This document shows positions 54,822-64,000 of a DNA stretch of 64,000 nucleotides, piece after piece. This DNA is from Sophora flavescens. Its lineage: Eukaryota > Streptophyta > Magnoliopsida > Fabales > Fabaceae. The position numbers were made by a program, and so were the translations under genes. Where the stretch lies: contig CM061066.1 in NCBI GenBank assembly GCA_030762895.1, forward strand, positions 14,689,751 through 14,753,750, in the 5' to 3' direction. How positions within the stretch are numbered: the stretch's first letter is position 1; the number at the start of each line of letters is the position of its first letter. The notes beneath the pieces were generated by a model, which saw nothing but the letters and a program-made list of their open reading frames with translations, searched no databases and was not told the DNA's origin.

Positions 54822-56212
54822 TAAATTTCTTATGGTGAAACTTAGTTTGCTGTATATTTCTACAATTTCTATAAGAGCTATGGTGTGTTACATGTTTTGA
54901 GATATTTTAAAAGTTTAGTATTTTATTATCACACAATAAGTGTAAATAAATTTGGTTAGTTTTTATTATTTTACCCAATTATTTTTGTGAAAATAAATTT
55001 ATATTTAAGAAAACAATTTATTTTGACTTGGTCTTTGATCCTTGCATTTCAAAATATTGGAGTAACAGCTTTCATAATATATGCTAAAGTGGTTACACTT
55101 TGTTTTGCTATTCCGTCTAAATTGCAGGTTTTGACCACTTCATCATGTGTGTGCACATTAATTTAGTCAGTTTAAAGTTCAAATTCTTTTCCGTTTGATT
55201 TTATCCGAAAAAAACTTGTTCCTAGTTATGCTCCAACGTGCAGCACCTTTGACCAAAACTTTAACATCTTCAATCACGTTAACTTGGTTAGTTAAGGTTT
55301 TAACTTTGATCTTATCCTTTAAAAAGAGGCAACGTGCAGCAGACTAGAGGATATGGTTTTGAATGACCTTCTTTCCTAATTTTAAATAAACCGATACCTC
55401 ACTCTTAGAAAGTTAGAGAGCTACCATGTCGAGCATTAGAAAATAATTCTTCAATTTTTCTTCTCACAAAATTACTCTAGCATCTATTCTTCTCTTCCTG
55501 GATTACATTGCCACGCTTCGTCTATTTTTTCTTGTTGTTACATTACGTCGATTCATTTATCGGCAGGAACCTGTTGTATCTTGGGGATTTGCGTATCACA
55601 CGGATAAACCCTTGAGGGTAGTGTGATTCCACACGCCTCGAGATAATTGTGATTTATTCGTGAGTTTCAGGTTTGTTAGTGTGTTTGTGACTTGTTGCTG
55701 TTTTGTTCTTTGGCTCCTTCTGCGTTGAAGATAATTTTACAACAATCTCAAGGGTTTACATCTGAATTAGAAGACACAAATAATGGATGACTGGCGTAAT
55801 GATTTGCAAGTTGGGAGGACAACAACAAGAGTTTGATTTGCTATTGGACCAAGCTGTGAAGAGGGGAGGTTGAACCGATGAGACCCAACAACGAAGGAGT
55901 TGACGAGGCGGAACGACGACCGTGGGTGGTTACAAGACTGAGGACATCAAGCGGTATAGTTGAGACTGTGTTTGTGGCACTTCGCGTAGTGCTGGTTGCT
56001 TCAAAGGCGTGGCCTTCTACCTTTTAATGAAGGAAGATAACTTCCTGCAGCGGGGTGTTCTATAGTTTCATGAGAGTTTTATGAAGTGATGGAGTTGAGG
56101 TAAGTGATTCTATCACTCTTTGTTTAGTTGCATGTTATGGTATTCACCTGTTCTAGTTGAGAGCTGTATGAAAACTTGGGAAAATGTGAATCCGGGAATT
56201 CTGGATGTTATT
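54008..56212. other. Spacer
   Basis: No gene supported. (TA)n then (ATA)n microsatellite at 54,767-54,820. A block at about 55,560-55,660 (GGGGATTTGCGTATCACACG, AAACCCTTGAGGGTAGTGTG) resembles text from copia LTR/leader regions but has no partner in the window. Confidence 0.5.
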
Positions 56213-56534
56213 AAGGTGACGTTTGGAATAGCTTATTTAAGCTCATTTTGACTTATCTGATGACATAAGCTCTTATGTAGTGTGTTTGGCAGAGCTTATA
56301 AAAATAACTTATGTCATCCCATAAGGAGTTTTTGACTTATTTTCATAAGTCACTGGGAGAAGCTTATGGAATTATCATAAGAGCTTATGCACTAAACACC
56401 CTTTTTCACTATTCGAATCTTCTCATGCCCCTTTCTTTCTTTTTCTTTTTTTAAGCGCTTATGGCATAAGCTCTTATGTGATAAGGTCTTATGTGATAAG
56501 CTCTTAATTAAGTTGTTTATCCAAACGCACCCTA
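56213..56534. mobile_element. MITE of the 'GTGCGTTTGGATAA...CTTAT' class
   Basis: Left end AGGTGACGTTTGGAATAGCT and inverted right end AGGGTGCGTTTGGATAAAC. The interior has repeated ATAAGCTCTTATG palindromes. Target duplication not clear. Confidence 0.75.
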
Positions 56535-57500
56535 AGTGTGTATCATTACAACAGGGGAATATTCTCATTCTCGGATTGGCATATATCATGAAAGCAAAAC
56601 TTTCTATGCGGTGAGGATGTGTGAAATCTTCTTTTGATGAGTTTTGTGTGATCTGTGGGTGATAAAGAAATATGCTATACGGTCTACCATGTGGGTATGC
56701 AAATGAGTTGATGTTATGGCTTTTGGTTACATGATTTCATGAATAGATGCGTAGTCATACGTTGATAATGGAAGAAACATTTGTCTAGATGAAATGAGGT
56801 TATTACTTTATGTTAATAGTTTTGAGACATGTTCACTTGAGCTATGGTACTAAAAAGCTAGATGGCAGATATTATTAGATTAATATCATATATGATTAAA
56901 AAAATTAAGATTAATTCTGACATGGTTTTTGTGTGTTATACATGCTTGAATTTTTTTACCTGTTAACCTCATATATTATAGTAACAAAGAGCTTTATGGA
57001 ATAGTGCATATTACGCAACAATATGTGATTTATTTTTGGAAATTTTTTTAAGCTAGTTGCATATAGTGAGTTAAATATTTTTTTTTTAATGAAATGGGAT
57101 ATAAACATATATTAATATAAATATATGTGATATGCGCTAAAATTGTTATGATTATGAAAAGACTAAATGCTAGTAATCGATATATATATATATAATTATG
57201 GTTCATTTATCGAGGATGATACAATATTTTCATCTATGGGGATTATAATTTATAAGTGTAAAGTTATGTGATTGTGCATTTTAATGCATATGTGTGAAGA
57301 CGCCTTTTATCAGGTTTGTCATGTGATAAATGTGAAATAATGAATGGTAGACTTTGGGCTACCAGATAATTTTGTGCATACAAAATGTTTTTACCTTCTA
57401 CAATTGTAGGAGATGAACTATGATATTCTATATGGTGGATTTATGTTGTATCACGGTAACTGGATTTCATATTCGGGTGGGACTAAATCCACTAATAGTT
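56535..57500. other. AT-rich spacer, nothing recognised
   Basis: A short (TA)n lies at 57,181-57,194. No coding signal. Confidence 0.55.
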
Positions 57501-58100
57501 TTGTGTTCACCCCTCATGCGAGTTAACGTTGCTTGGAGCATCCCTCCCTATGGTTATGTTAAGTTGAACTGTGATGGCTCGTGTGAACCGATCAAGGCGG
57601 GAGAGGCGCTTGCGGGGGTGTTCTCGGGGATCACAAGGGTAGGTTCATTCTTGCTTTTTCTTTGCTAATCCGGGCAAAGCCTCGGTGGCTAATCTTTGAG
57701 TTGTGGGGAATCCTCCATGGTTTACAAATAGTTTGGAGTAGAGGCTTGGAAGAATTTTCGTGGAATCTAATTCCTTAACCGCGGTTCATTGATCTTGCCG
57801 ATGGTGTGGAGCCCTCTCAACCTAGTGCTTCTCTTATTCGGGCTATTACCTCCTTCCTCAGTCAAGATGGAGAGGTGCAAGTTACTCATATTTTACGGGG
57901 AAGCCAACCAGGTTGCAGATAGACTTGCTAATCATGGCTTAGATATTGCTCGAGATTTAGTTATTTTTGAGTTTCCTCCTTTTGTTTCTCTTAGTTTAAA
58001 TGCGGATGCTGCTTCTATAGCTTTTTTGTATGGTTCTTAGCTTTTTCTTGCTGTTTTTTTTTTCCTGGGGCCTTGTCCCTTGTAATTCACCAAAAAAAAA
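57500..58100 (+). pseudogene. RNase H-like 3' end of an L1-type LINE
   Basis: Frames read PPYGYVKLNCDGSCEP and, after shifts and stops, EANQVADRLANHGLD then FEFPP, the beginning and end of the RVT_3 RNase H domain. Then CCTGGGGCCTTGTCCCTTGT, AATTCACC and an A run (58,090-58,098) form a typical L1 3' end. Only the last about 600 bp are seen; at least three frame changes. Confidence 0.7.
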
Positions 58101-58487
58101 TTATATATTAAAAATAGTTTTGTTATTTGTACAACACAAATAAGACAACATTTGTACAACACACTCACATCTTATTATGAGTTCCCACATTTATCTATAT
58201 TTATCACGTACTCTCATATTTTGTCCATAACTGTTGTCCAAAAAAACGTTTTATTAACTAGTATGTACTTGAAAGATAGCGTAAATTGTATTATCACGAG
58301 ACAATGTTTTGTAATATTCTGGAAGCAACCAAGTTAAAAAGAACTTTTGAACCAATATCAAAATTAACAATATAAAAATCTTTTACCTTTGAAATGTATC
58401 AATTTTTTTTTAAAAAACCCAATTTTTATAAATAAATAAATATGTTTAACTGTTGTAATGGTATTTAAACTTTTTTCTATTAATAGC

Positions 58488-58490
<3 letters not shown>

Positions 58491-58531
<41 letters not shown>
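58491..58531. repeat. (TA)n microsatellite
   Basis: About 20 TA units. Confidence 0.93.
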
Positions 58532-58539
<8 letters not shown>

Positions 58540-58577
58540 GGATTGTGTACCCGTGCAGAATACATGGGTATAGTTTT

Positions 58578-59911
58578 GGCTAAAATACAGTTTTAGCCCC
58601 CCCAACTTTTTTATTTTGATGAAAATAGTCCTCCAATTTATTTTTTTGCTATTTTGATCCTTATAAAATCTTGAAGTTGCAAAAATTATCCCTCGGTTGA
58701 ATCACCGTCCAAAAACTAATGACTGCTGCATGGCGTGGCTACTTCATGTCATGTGTCCTCCAATAGTGCCATCGAGTTGTTGCCTGCTGGATCACAATAT
58801 ATAAATATATAATTTTTTAAAGAATAAATTAATAAAATATGTATATTATATTAAATTATAACAAATCATTTTACTGATTTATCCTTCATTCCCGGTGTTC
58901 TTCTCACCTTCGTCCCCGATCCCTTCTTCCCCACCGAGCTTCGACCTTGTTCCTAAACGAAACATAAGTAGTGTAAATGCGTGGACCCTGTTCCCCAGCA
59001 AGCTTCAAAACTTTTCGTTTTTAATTTAGTCCTTGACAGTAATATTTTTTATCCTTAATAATTTAAAATAATAATTATATGAAATTAAGAAATTATTTAT
59101 CATCTAAAATTTAAATTATGTTTTTGTATTAAATTAAATTAAAAACACTATGGACCGTTGAACTCTGATTAACAAAGTTTCTCCCTCTACCTTCGCATTC
59201 ATCTGAGAAGATTTGTGGGTTCTGTGTCATCAACTTTCACGAACAGCTTCAAGCACAGGGCTTTGCAGTTAGTCCTTGAACATCAACATGTGCTTGCAGA
59301 TAGTGTTATATTGCTGCTAATTCATTTGGACTGTCATCCAAACCCAATCAAATGCTCATAAATGGCATAGGTGTAGAACCCGGATGAACCCAGAAGCATT
59401 ATAATCCTACACACAAAATGATTCTCTTCTTCCTCATAGTCATTTTACTCCCGAAACAGAACCCTGAGAGAGTGCATGTGTTCAAGAACTCGACGAGTGT
59501 CGTGAGATTGAAAGAAAGATTGAAACTTTGAAAGATTGTACCTCTACCACCACTACCGCTGCCTATTCATCTTCTACTACTGTTTATGAATATGATGGTG
59601 CAAGTGGACCATGGGGACATGAGTAATTATACTACGTATTTGTTATATATAATATGATTCGTTGATTATTTTATTTTTATTAATTTATTGTGATCCATCT
59701 ATTGACACGTTGAGTAAAAAAACCACTGACACGTTGATGAGATCATTGGAGGGCATGCTGCATCCGTTAGTTTTTAAAGGTGACTTAACATAGGGTTATT
59801 TTTGTAACTTCAGAATTTTATACGGATTAAAATAGCCACAAAAAAAATAATAATTTGGGGGACTATTTTCATCAAAGTGGAAAAGTTGGGGACTAAAACT
59901 ATATTTTAGCC
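58578..59911. mobile_element. Mutator-like non-autonomous element with long TIRs and cargo
   Basis: Left GGCTAAAATACAGTTTTAG and inverted right GGCTAAAATATAGTTTTAG extend as inverted repeats for about 150 bp (CCAACTTTT, TTTGATGAAAATAGTCC, CTATTTT.ATCC.TATAAAAT). A 9-bp duplication TATAGTTTT/AATAGTTTT (58,569-58,577 and 59,912-59,920) has one mismatch. The interior of about 1 kb holds gene-like pieces and no transposase, as in Pack-MULEs. Confidence 0.85.
59485..59622 (+). pseudogene. Gene-like fragment carried by the Mutator-like element
   Basis: The frame reads VQELDECREIERKIETLKDC, then a Ser/Thr-rich STTTTAAYSSSTTVYEYDG and ends SGPWGHE with a TAA. A coiled helix followed by a linker and a clean stop looks like the end of a real protein. 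Upstream in the same frame is a TGA (about 59,465), so a splice site or truncation is expected. Not recognised. Confidence 0.45.
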
Positions 59912-59920
59912 AATAGTTTT

Positions 59921-60395
59921 AATGAATATTCAATGGTTTATTTTTGGGCATTGCTATTTAGTGCGAAGGATTTCACTACGAAATTCGACGAATTCAAAAT
60001 CAACCAATCCTAGAGATCACAAGCCTCACAAAGGGGAGAATGGAAAGTTCGCTACCAATAAGAATGTGAACATGTGCTCTTTACTAAATTAGTTTCGTAC
60101 TATCAAGCACTTTTGTTAATTTTTATAGACAAATATGAGTATGTTAGTATATTAGTTAGTTTTTTCTCTTGTCTAGATTTGAAGCCTAAACATTCAACTC
60201 CTTCAATATCTTAAACTCTTAGATCAATTCAGTTGAGCTACCACATATGCTCAATATTCAATAATTTATATATGGGTTAATATAATATAAAACATTCTAA
60301 CAACTTATATTAAACTGTTATTTATTTGGTAAAACTATACAAACGTTTTAAAAAAAAAAGACTAATAATATCATTGGATTAAGTTATTATTATGT
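59921..60395. other. AT-rich spacer, nothing recognised
   Basis: No coding signal. Confidence 0.55.
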
Positions 60396-60404
60396 ACAAT
60401 GAAA

Positions 60405-60597
60405 CAGTTAACAACATTCAAATTTCAAGTCATAGAACTATGAAATAATGTGTATGTGACATAACATATACATAATCATAAGCAACTTTGATATCTTGAT
60501 ATTTTAAGGAGGAAGGCTCGATAACAAGAAGCTTTTTGGAATCTAGTTTTTCTACTGAAGAGACCGTCTCTTTTGCCAAGTGAAAGATGATTGGAGC
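60405..60597 (-). repeat. Exon-like duplicated segment, copy 1
   Basis: On the minus strand an open frame reads FHLAKETVSSVEKLDSKKLL then SSLKYQDIKVAYDYVYVMSH. It is nearly identical to 61,694-61,873 except for a short divergent middle. Product unknown. Confidence 0.7.
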
Positions 60598-60874
60598 ACA
60601 GAGTTGCACCTGGATTATCCAAAGCATGTAACTCAAGGTACTATTTCTGAGGCTATAAAAAATTTACTCTCCAATTTCTTTTAGAATTAAATCCAATACA
60701 AAAACACAACACAATTGAATAAAACACATGCATGAACAATCAAATCAGTGTAAAGAGACTTATAAAGCCCTTGGTTGATTGAACCCAAGAAAAGATAATA
60801 AAAAACCTTGAAGATAAATTTTCATAAATTTTTATGTTGCTAGCAAACAATAGCATGTAGAAATTGAGTAATTT

Positions 60875-61065
60875 ATCAACTGAGGTTGGCGTGAGTGGTT
60901 AAAAACCTCTTGCCCCTTAACCAGGGTCTCGAGTTCGAGTCTTGGGTATGGAAAAAACCTTAGTTGGGAGAGATACCACCCATCGAGGTGCCGAACAAAC
61001 TCCCACAGGAGATTTAGTCCCCGTCTCAGATTGACGATGGGATACTCCTCGAAGTAGATCGAAAA
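60875..61065 (+). mobile_element. tRNA-derived SINE with 14-bp target duplication
   Basis: A box TGGCGTGAGTGG (60,887-60,898) and B box GAGTTCGAGTC (about 60,931-60,941), a body with GGAGATTTAGTCCCCGTCTC, and an A-rich tail. AAATTGAGTAATTT flanks it perfectly at 60,861-60,874 and 61,066-61,079. Confidence 0.9.
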
Positions 61066-61217
61066 AAATTGAGTAATTTTTCCTTTGCTAAAAAAGATGA
61101 GAAAGTGCATATGAGCAAATACTACACAATTTGAACAATAAATATAATTTCTTCCACCCATGATTATTTAATAAAACTATCAATTTATAAATAAGTACAT
61201 ACAATTCTTTCAAAATT

Positions 61218-61600
61218 ATCTAGGACCATATATGCCAGTGAATCAACAATTTTCTAATCGTCTAATTTTCCCAGCCATGGATGTTTTAGTAAATTCTTGA
61301 AGGTAGGAATGAGGAACATCTTGAACAAACACATATCCTGAAGCAAGCCGTATATCCATCACCCACAAATTTAGGAAAGTCTACAACTCTATGTAAGATA
61401 TTCAGGAGTAAGATATCTAGGACCATATATGCCAGTGAATCAACAATTTTCTAATCGTCTAATTTTCCCAACCATGGATGTTTTAGTAAATTCTTGAAGG
61501 TAGGAATGAGGAACATCTTGAACAAACACATATCCTGAAGCAAGCAGTATATCCATAACCCACAAATTTAGGATTCAAGTCTACAACTCCAAGTAAGATA
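61218..61600 (-). repeat. Head-to-tail duplication of about 196 bp with an open minus frame
   Basis: The block ATCTAGGACCATATATGCCA through AGATATTCAGGAGT occurs at about 61,218 and 61,414. Each copy on the minus strand keeps a frame reading MDI.LASGYVFVQDVPHSYL then KIRRLENC and a stop. Product unknown. Confidence 0.8.
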
Positions 61601-61693
61601 TTCAGGAGTTAAGTATGAAGCAACGTCACTGACAGCTTGGACCCAATACAACCACAATTCTTCATCTTTTCTTGTTAGTAACATAAGAAGAAT

Positions 61694-61873
61694 TAACAGC
61701 ATTCAAATTTCAAGTCATAGAACTATGAATAATGTGTATGTGACATAACATATACATAATCATAAGCAACTTTGATATCTTGATATTTTAAAGAGGAAGG
61801 CTAAATAACAGCTAGCTGTTGAGAATCCAGTTCTTCTACTGAAGGGACCGTCTCTTTTGCCAAGTGAAAGATG
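61694..61873 (-). repeat. Exon-like duplicated segment, copy 2
   Basis: Homologous to 60,405-60,597. Here the frame has an internal stop (LAVI then stop then PSSLKYQD). Upstream on the minus strand, QEMFFDLGGQVLAASSA at about 61,920-61,870 is open. Confidence 0.7.
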
Positions 61874-61924
61874 CACTGCTTGCAGCAAGAACTTGCCCAC
61901 CCAGATCAAAAAACATTTCTTGTA

Positions 61925-62700
61925 CAGTCATTTAAATATATAGTCATAATGCATAGTCACTTCAACTGACCCACACATGCCACCAATTGTATAATGTTTC
62001 TCCAAGACCGACATTCTTATGACCAACCTGGCTAGTGCATAAATGATTAGGCTGACATATTGAACGAAAGAATTAAGAATAGCAAACACATGCAGTACAA
62101 TACAATTAATTTATTCAGAATCAATGCTCTGATCCTATTAACTTTACACATATTGCTACAACACATGAAAGGAAAGCAGGAACTTATTGTTAATAATGTC
62201 TTTTCTATTAATAAGGTTTCTTTTTTACTTTTTCATGACAAAACAGTTTTTAAGTGTTTCCCAATCATGCCTAATTATTTGCAGGTCTCATTTCGCAATC
62301 TCAATGTACTTGAATTTGAGAAAAAAGAGCAACAATATAATTAAAAGAATCAATTGAAACAAAATCCTAAAACACTGATGCTAGCACCATAAATGGGCAA
62401 AAGAGACTCAGCTCATTAAATTGTCCAAGATTATTCTTCAAAAAATTCAACTCATCAAGAATTGCTTGTGCAACACAGGCATGACTAACAAAAATCATAC
62501 AACCAATTGTAAATCTTTTCTTGCAACTTTAAACTCATGTTTCTATCTCAACCTTTATGCCCCCTAAAAAAGAAATACTTCGTACCAAACATCTTTAGAT
62601 TCAAGTTTCTATCCAAATGGAATGGCGAAACTTACTGTGAAAACATAAAAGCCAAGCTTTCTAAATTGTGGCGAACAGGATACAGATCTTGGCACCCTTC
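61925..62700. other. AT-rich spacer
   Basis: A 94-aa plus frame at 62,060-62,344 shows no family features and has AT-biased codons; not called as a gene. Confidence 0.5.
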
Positions 62701-62711
62701 CAGTGAAAACA

Positions 62712-64000
62712 AAACCAACAACAACAACCAAGCCTTATCCCACTAGGTGGGGTCGGCTACATGGATCATACGGTGCCATAATGCTCTATCATGAATCATG
62801 TTAACAGTTAAATCATTGACCTCCAAATCTTTCTTAATAGTTTCTCCTATAGTTTTTCTTGGCCTACCTCTGCCTCTAGCTATTGGATTGCCCTCCACTT
62901 GATCCACTCTCCTTACTACAGAATCTAAAGGTCTCCTCCATATATGCCCAAACCACCTAAGTCGAGATTCAACCATCTTTTCTACAATAGGTGCTACCCC
63001 AACTTTCTCTCTAATGCTATCATTCCTAATCCTATCACATCTAGTTTTTCCGCTCATCCAGCACAACATTCTCATCTCTGCTACATTGATTTTACTCTCG
63101 TGTTGATTTTTTACCGCCCAACACTCCGTCCCATACAACATCGGTTGGTCTAATAGCATGACGGTAAAATTTTCCCTTTAGCTTAAGAGGTACCTTTTTA
63201 TCACACAAAAAACCCGAAGCCTTCCTCCATTTCGACCACCCTGATTGAATCCGATGGTTTACATCTCCCTCAATTTCTCCGTCATTTTGTATAATAGACC
63301 CAAGATATTTAAACCGTGTGACTTGTGGTATGTTGTGGTCTCCAACTTTCACCTCTAAGCTAGAGGTGTTTCGCCTTTTGCTAAACTTACATTCCATATA
63401 CTCCGTCTTGCTTCTACTCAAGCGGAAGCCATGTGCTTCTAAAGCTTGTCTCCAAGTCTCCAACCTTCCATTTATATCATCTCTCGACTCTCCAACTAGG
63501 ACTATATCGTCTGCGAAAAGCATGCATCGCGGTCTTTGGCTCTTGAATGTGCTCCGTAAGTACATCCAAGACCAAGGTAAAAAGATAGGGGCTTAAAGCT
63601 GACCCCTGGTGCAGACCTATGGTTATTGGGAAATCTTTTGTGGCTCCACCCTGCGTTCTCACACTAGTCGTGGCCCCCTCATACATATCCTTGATAGCTC
63701 GAATATAGGCAATCCGAACACCTTTCTTTTCTAGGGCTTTCCACAAAACCTCTCTTGGCACCCTATCATACGCTTTCTCCAAATCAATGAAGGTCATGTG
63801 TAAATCTTTTTGATCCCTTCGATATTATTCCATCACTCGTCGTAGCAAGTAAATTGCTTCCATGGTCGACCTCCCGGGCATAAAACCAAATTGGTTGTCG
63901 GTGATTTTGCTTTCTTTTCTTAGTCTCCGTTCAAGCACTCTTTCCCATAGCTTCATAGTATGACTCATAAGCTTAATCCCCCTATAATTTACGCAATTTT
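62712..64000 (-). mobile_element. RTE-type LINE, 3' part, running off the window
   Basis: RT and downstream domains read on the minus strand from beyond 64,000 to about 62,745. The element ends in a (TTG)n-like tail (plus-strand AACAACAACAAC at 62,714-62,728), typical of plant RTE elements. The 5' part lies outside the window. Confidence 0.88.
62743..64000 (-). pseudogene. Reverse transcriptase ORF of the RTE LINE, lightly damaged
   Basis: Order on the minus strand: NCVNYRGIKLMSHTMKLWER (near 64,000), QFGFMPGRSTMEAIYLLRR, then a TAA at 63,825-63,827. It resumes with MTFIDLEKAYDRVPREVLW (63,797), GLHQGSALSPYLFTLVLDVL (about 63,600) and CMLFADDIVLVGESRDD (about 63,520) with the catalytic FADD box intact. 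HGFRLSRSKTEYMECKFSKR and VTRFKYLGSIIQNDG follow, then after a frameshift near 63,160 LYGTECWAVKNQHE, CWMSGKTRCDRIRN and RLRWFGHIWRRPLD. Another shift lies near 63,550. Only three lesions are seen in over 400 codons, so it is fairly young. Confidence 0.88.

Noticed and set aside
58540..58570. Helitron 3' hairpin (ACCCGTGCAGAATACATGGGT)
   Set aside because: No CTRR end and no 5' TC partner; the stem overlaps the flank of the Mutator-like element.
62060..62344. 94-aa plus frame
   Set aside because: AT-rich composition, no recognisable motif, no codon pattern; probably chance.

Overview
The window is plant nuclear DNA, most likely from a papilionoid legume. The reasons are the intron-containing degenerate genes, the AT-rich spacers, and the mix of CACTA/En-Spm, Ty3/gypsy (Reina chromovirus, Tat and Athila types), Ty1/copia, RTE and L1 LINEs, tRNA-derived SINEs and hAT or Mutator-like MITEs. 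The legume assignment is an inference from element style. I see no intact host gene. The only host-like coding traces are one exon resembling a potassium-channel beta subunit (20-150), a short reading frame cut by a copia element (50,024-50,137 and 53,987-54,007), and exon-like duplicated pieces at 60.4-61.9 kb.

Layout. 0.64-6.8 kb: a decayed CACTA element on the plus strand (transposase, a second En/Spm ORF, a Ulp1-like protease). 6.9-8.55 kb: short tandem repeats and a 22-26 bp minisatellite. 8.7-11.1 kb: an Athila-like fragment folded into a 192-bp almost perfect inverted repeat, then its 3' region and LTR start, then a MITE. 11.6-12.2 kb: a piece of a chromovirus-type LTR. 12,593-17,811: a complete but dead Reina-type retrotransposon with LTRs and a CATGT target duplication. 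17,890-18,429: a hAT MITE. 19,235-30,603: a 4.4-kb LTR-like unit (CTAAC duplication) interrupted by a complete 6.9-kb CACTA element (22,498-29,420, TTA duplication) coding on the minus strand.

30.6-37.9 kb: AT-rich spacer with three SINE traces, a Mutator-like MITE and segmental duplications. 37.9-49.1 kb: a 5'-truncated Tat-type gypsy element with gag-pol on the plus strand, an antisense plant-mobile-domain gene, and a 3' LTR split by a hAT MITE. 50,138-53,981: a minus-strand copia element with gag but no pol, inserted in a host-like frame and itself carrying a 1.64-kb solo LTR. 54-58.5 kb: spacer, a MITE and an L1 3' end. 58,578-59,911: a Mutator-like element with long terminal inverted repeats and gene-like cargo. 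60.4-61.9 kb: duplicated exon-like segments and a SINE with a 14-bp duplication. 62.7-64.0 kb: the 3' part of an RTE-type LINE on the minus strand.

Nothing here works as an operon or pathway. The value lies in a readable insertion history: target duplications and paralogous empty sites allow several nested events to be ordered. The two CACTA copies also document nonsense and frameshift decay. The best candidates for something new are the duplicated small-ORF cassette inside the younger CACTA, the cargo of the Mutator-like element, and the copia insertion with trimmed ends.
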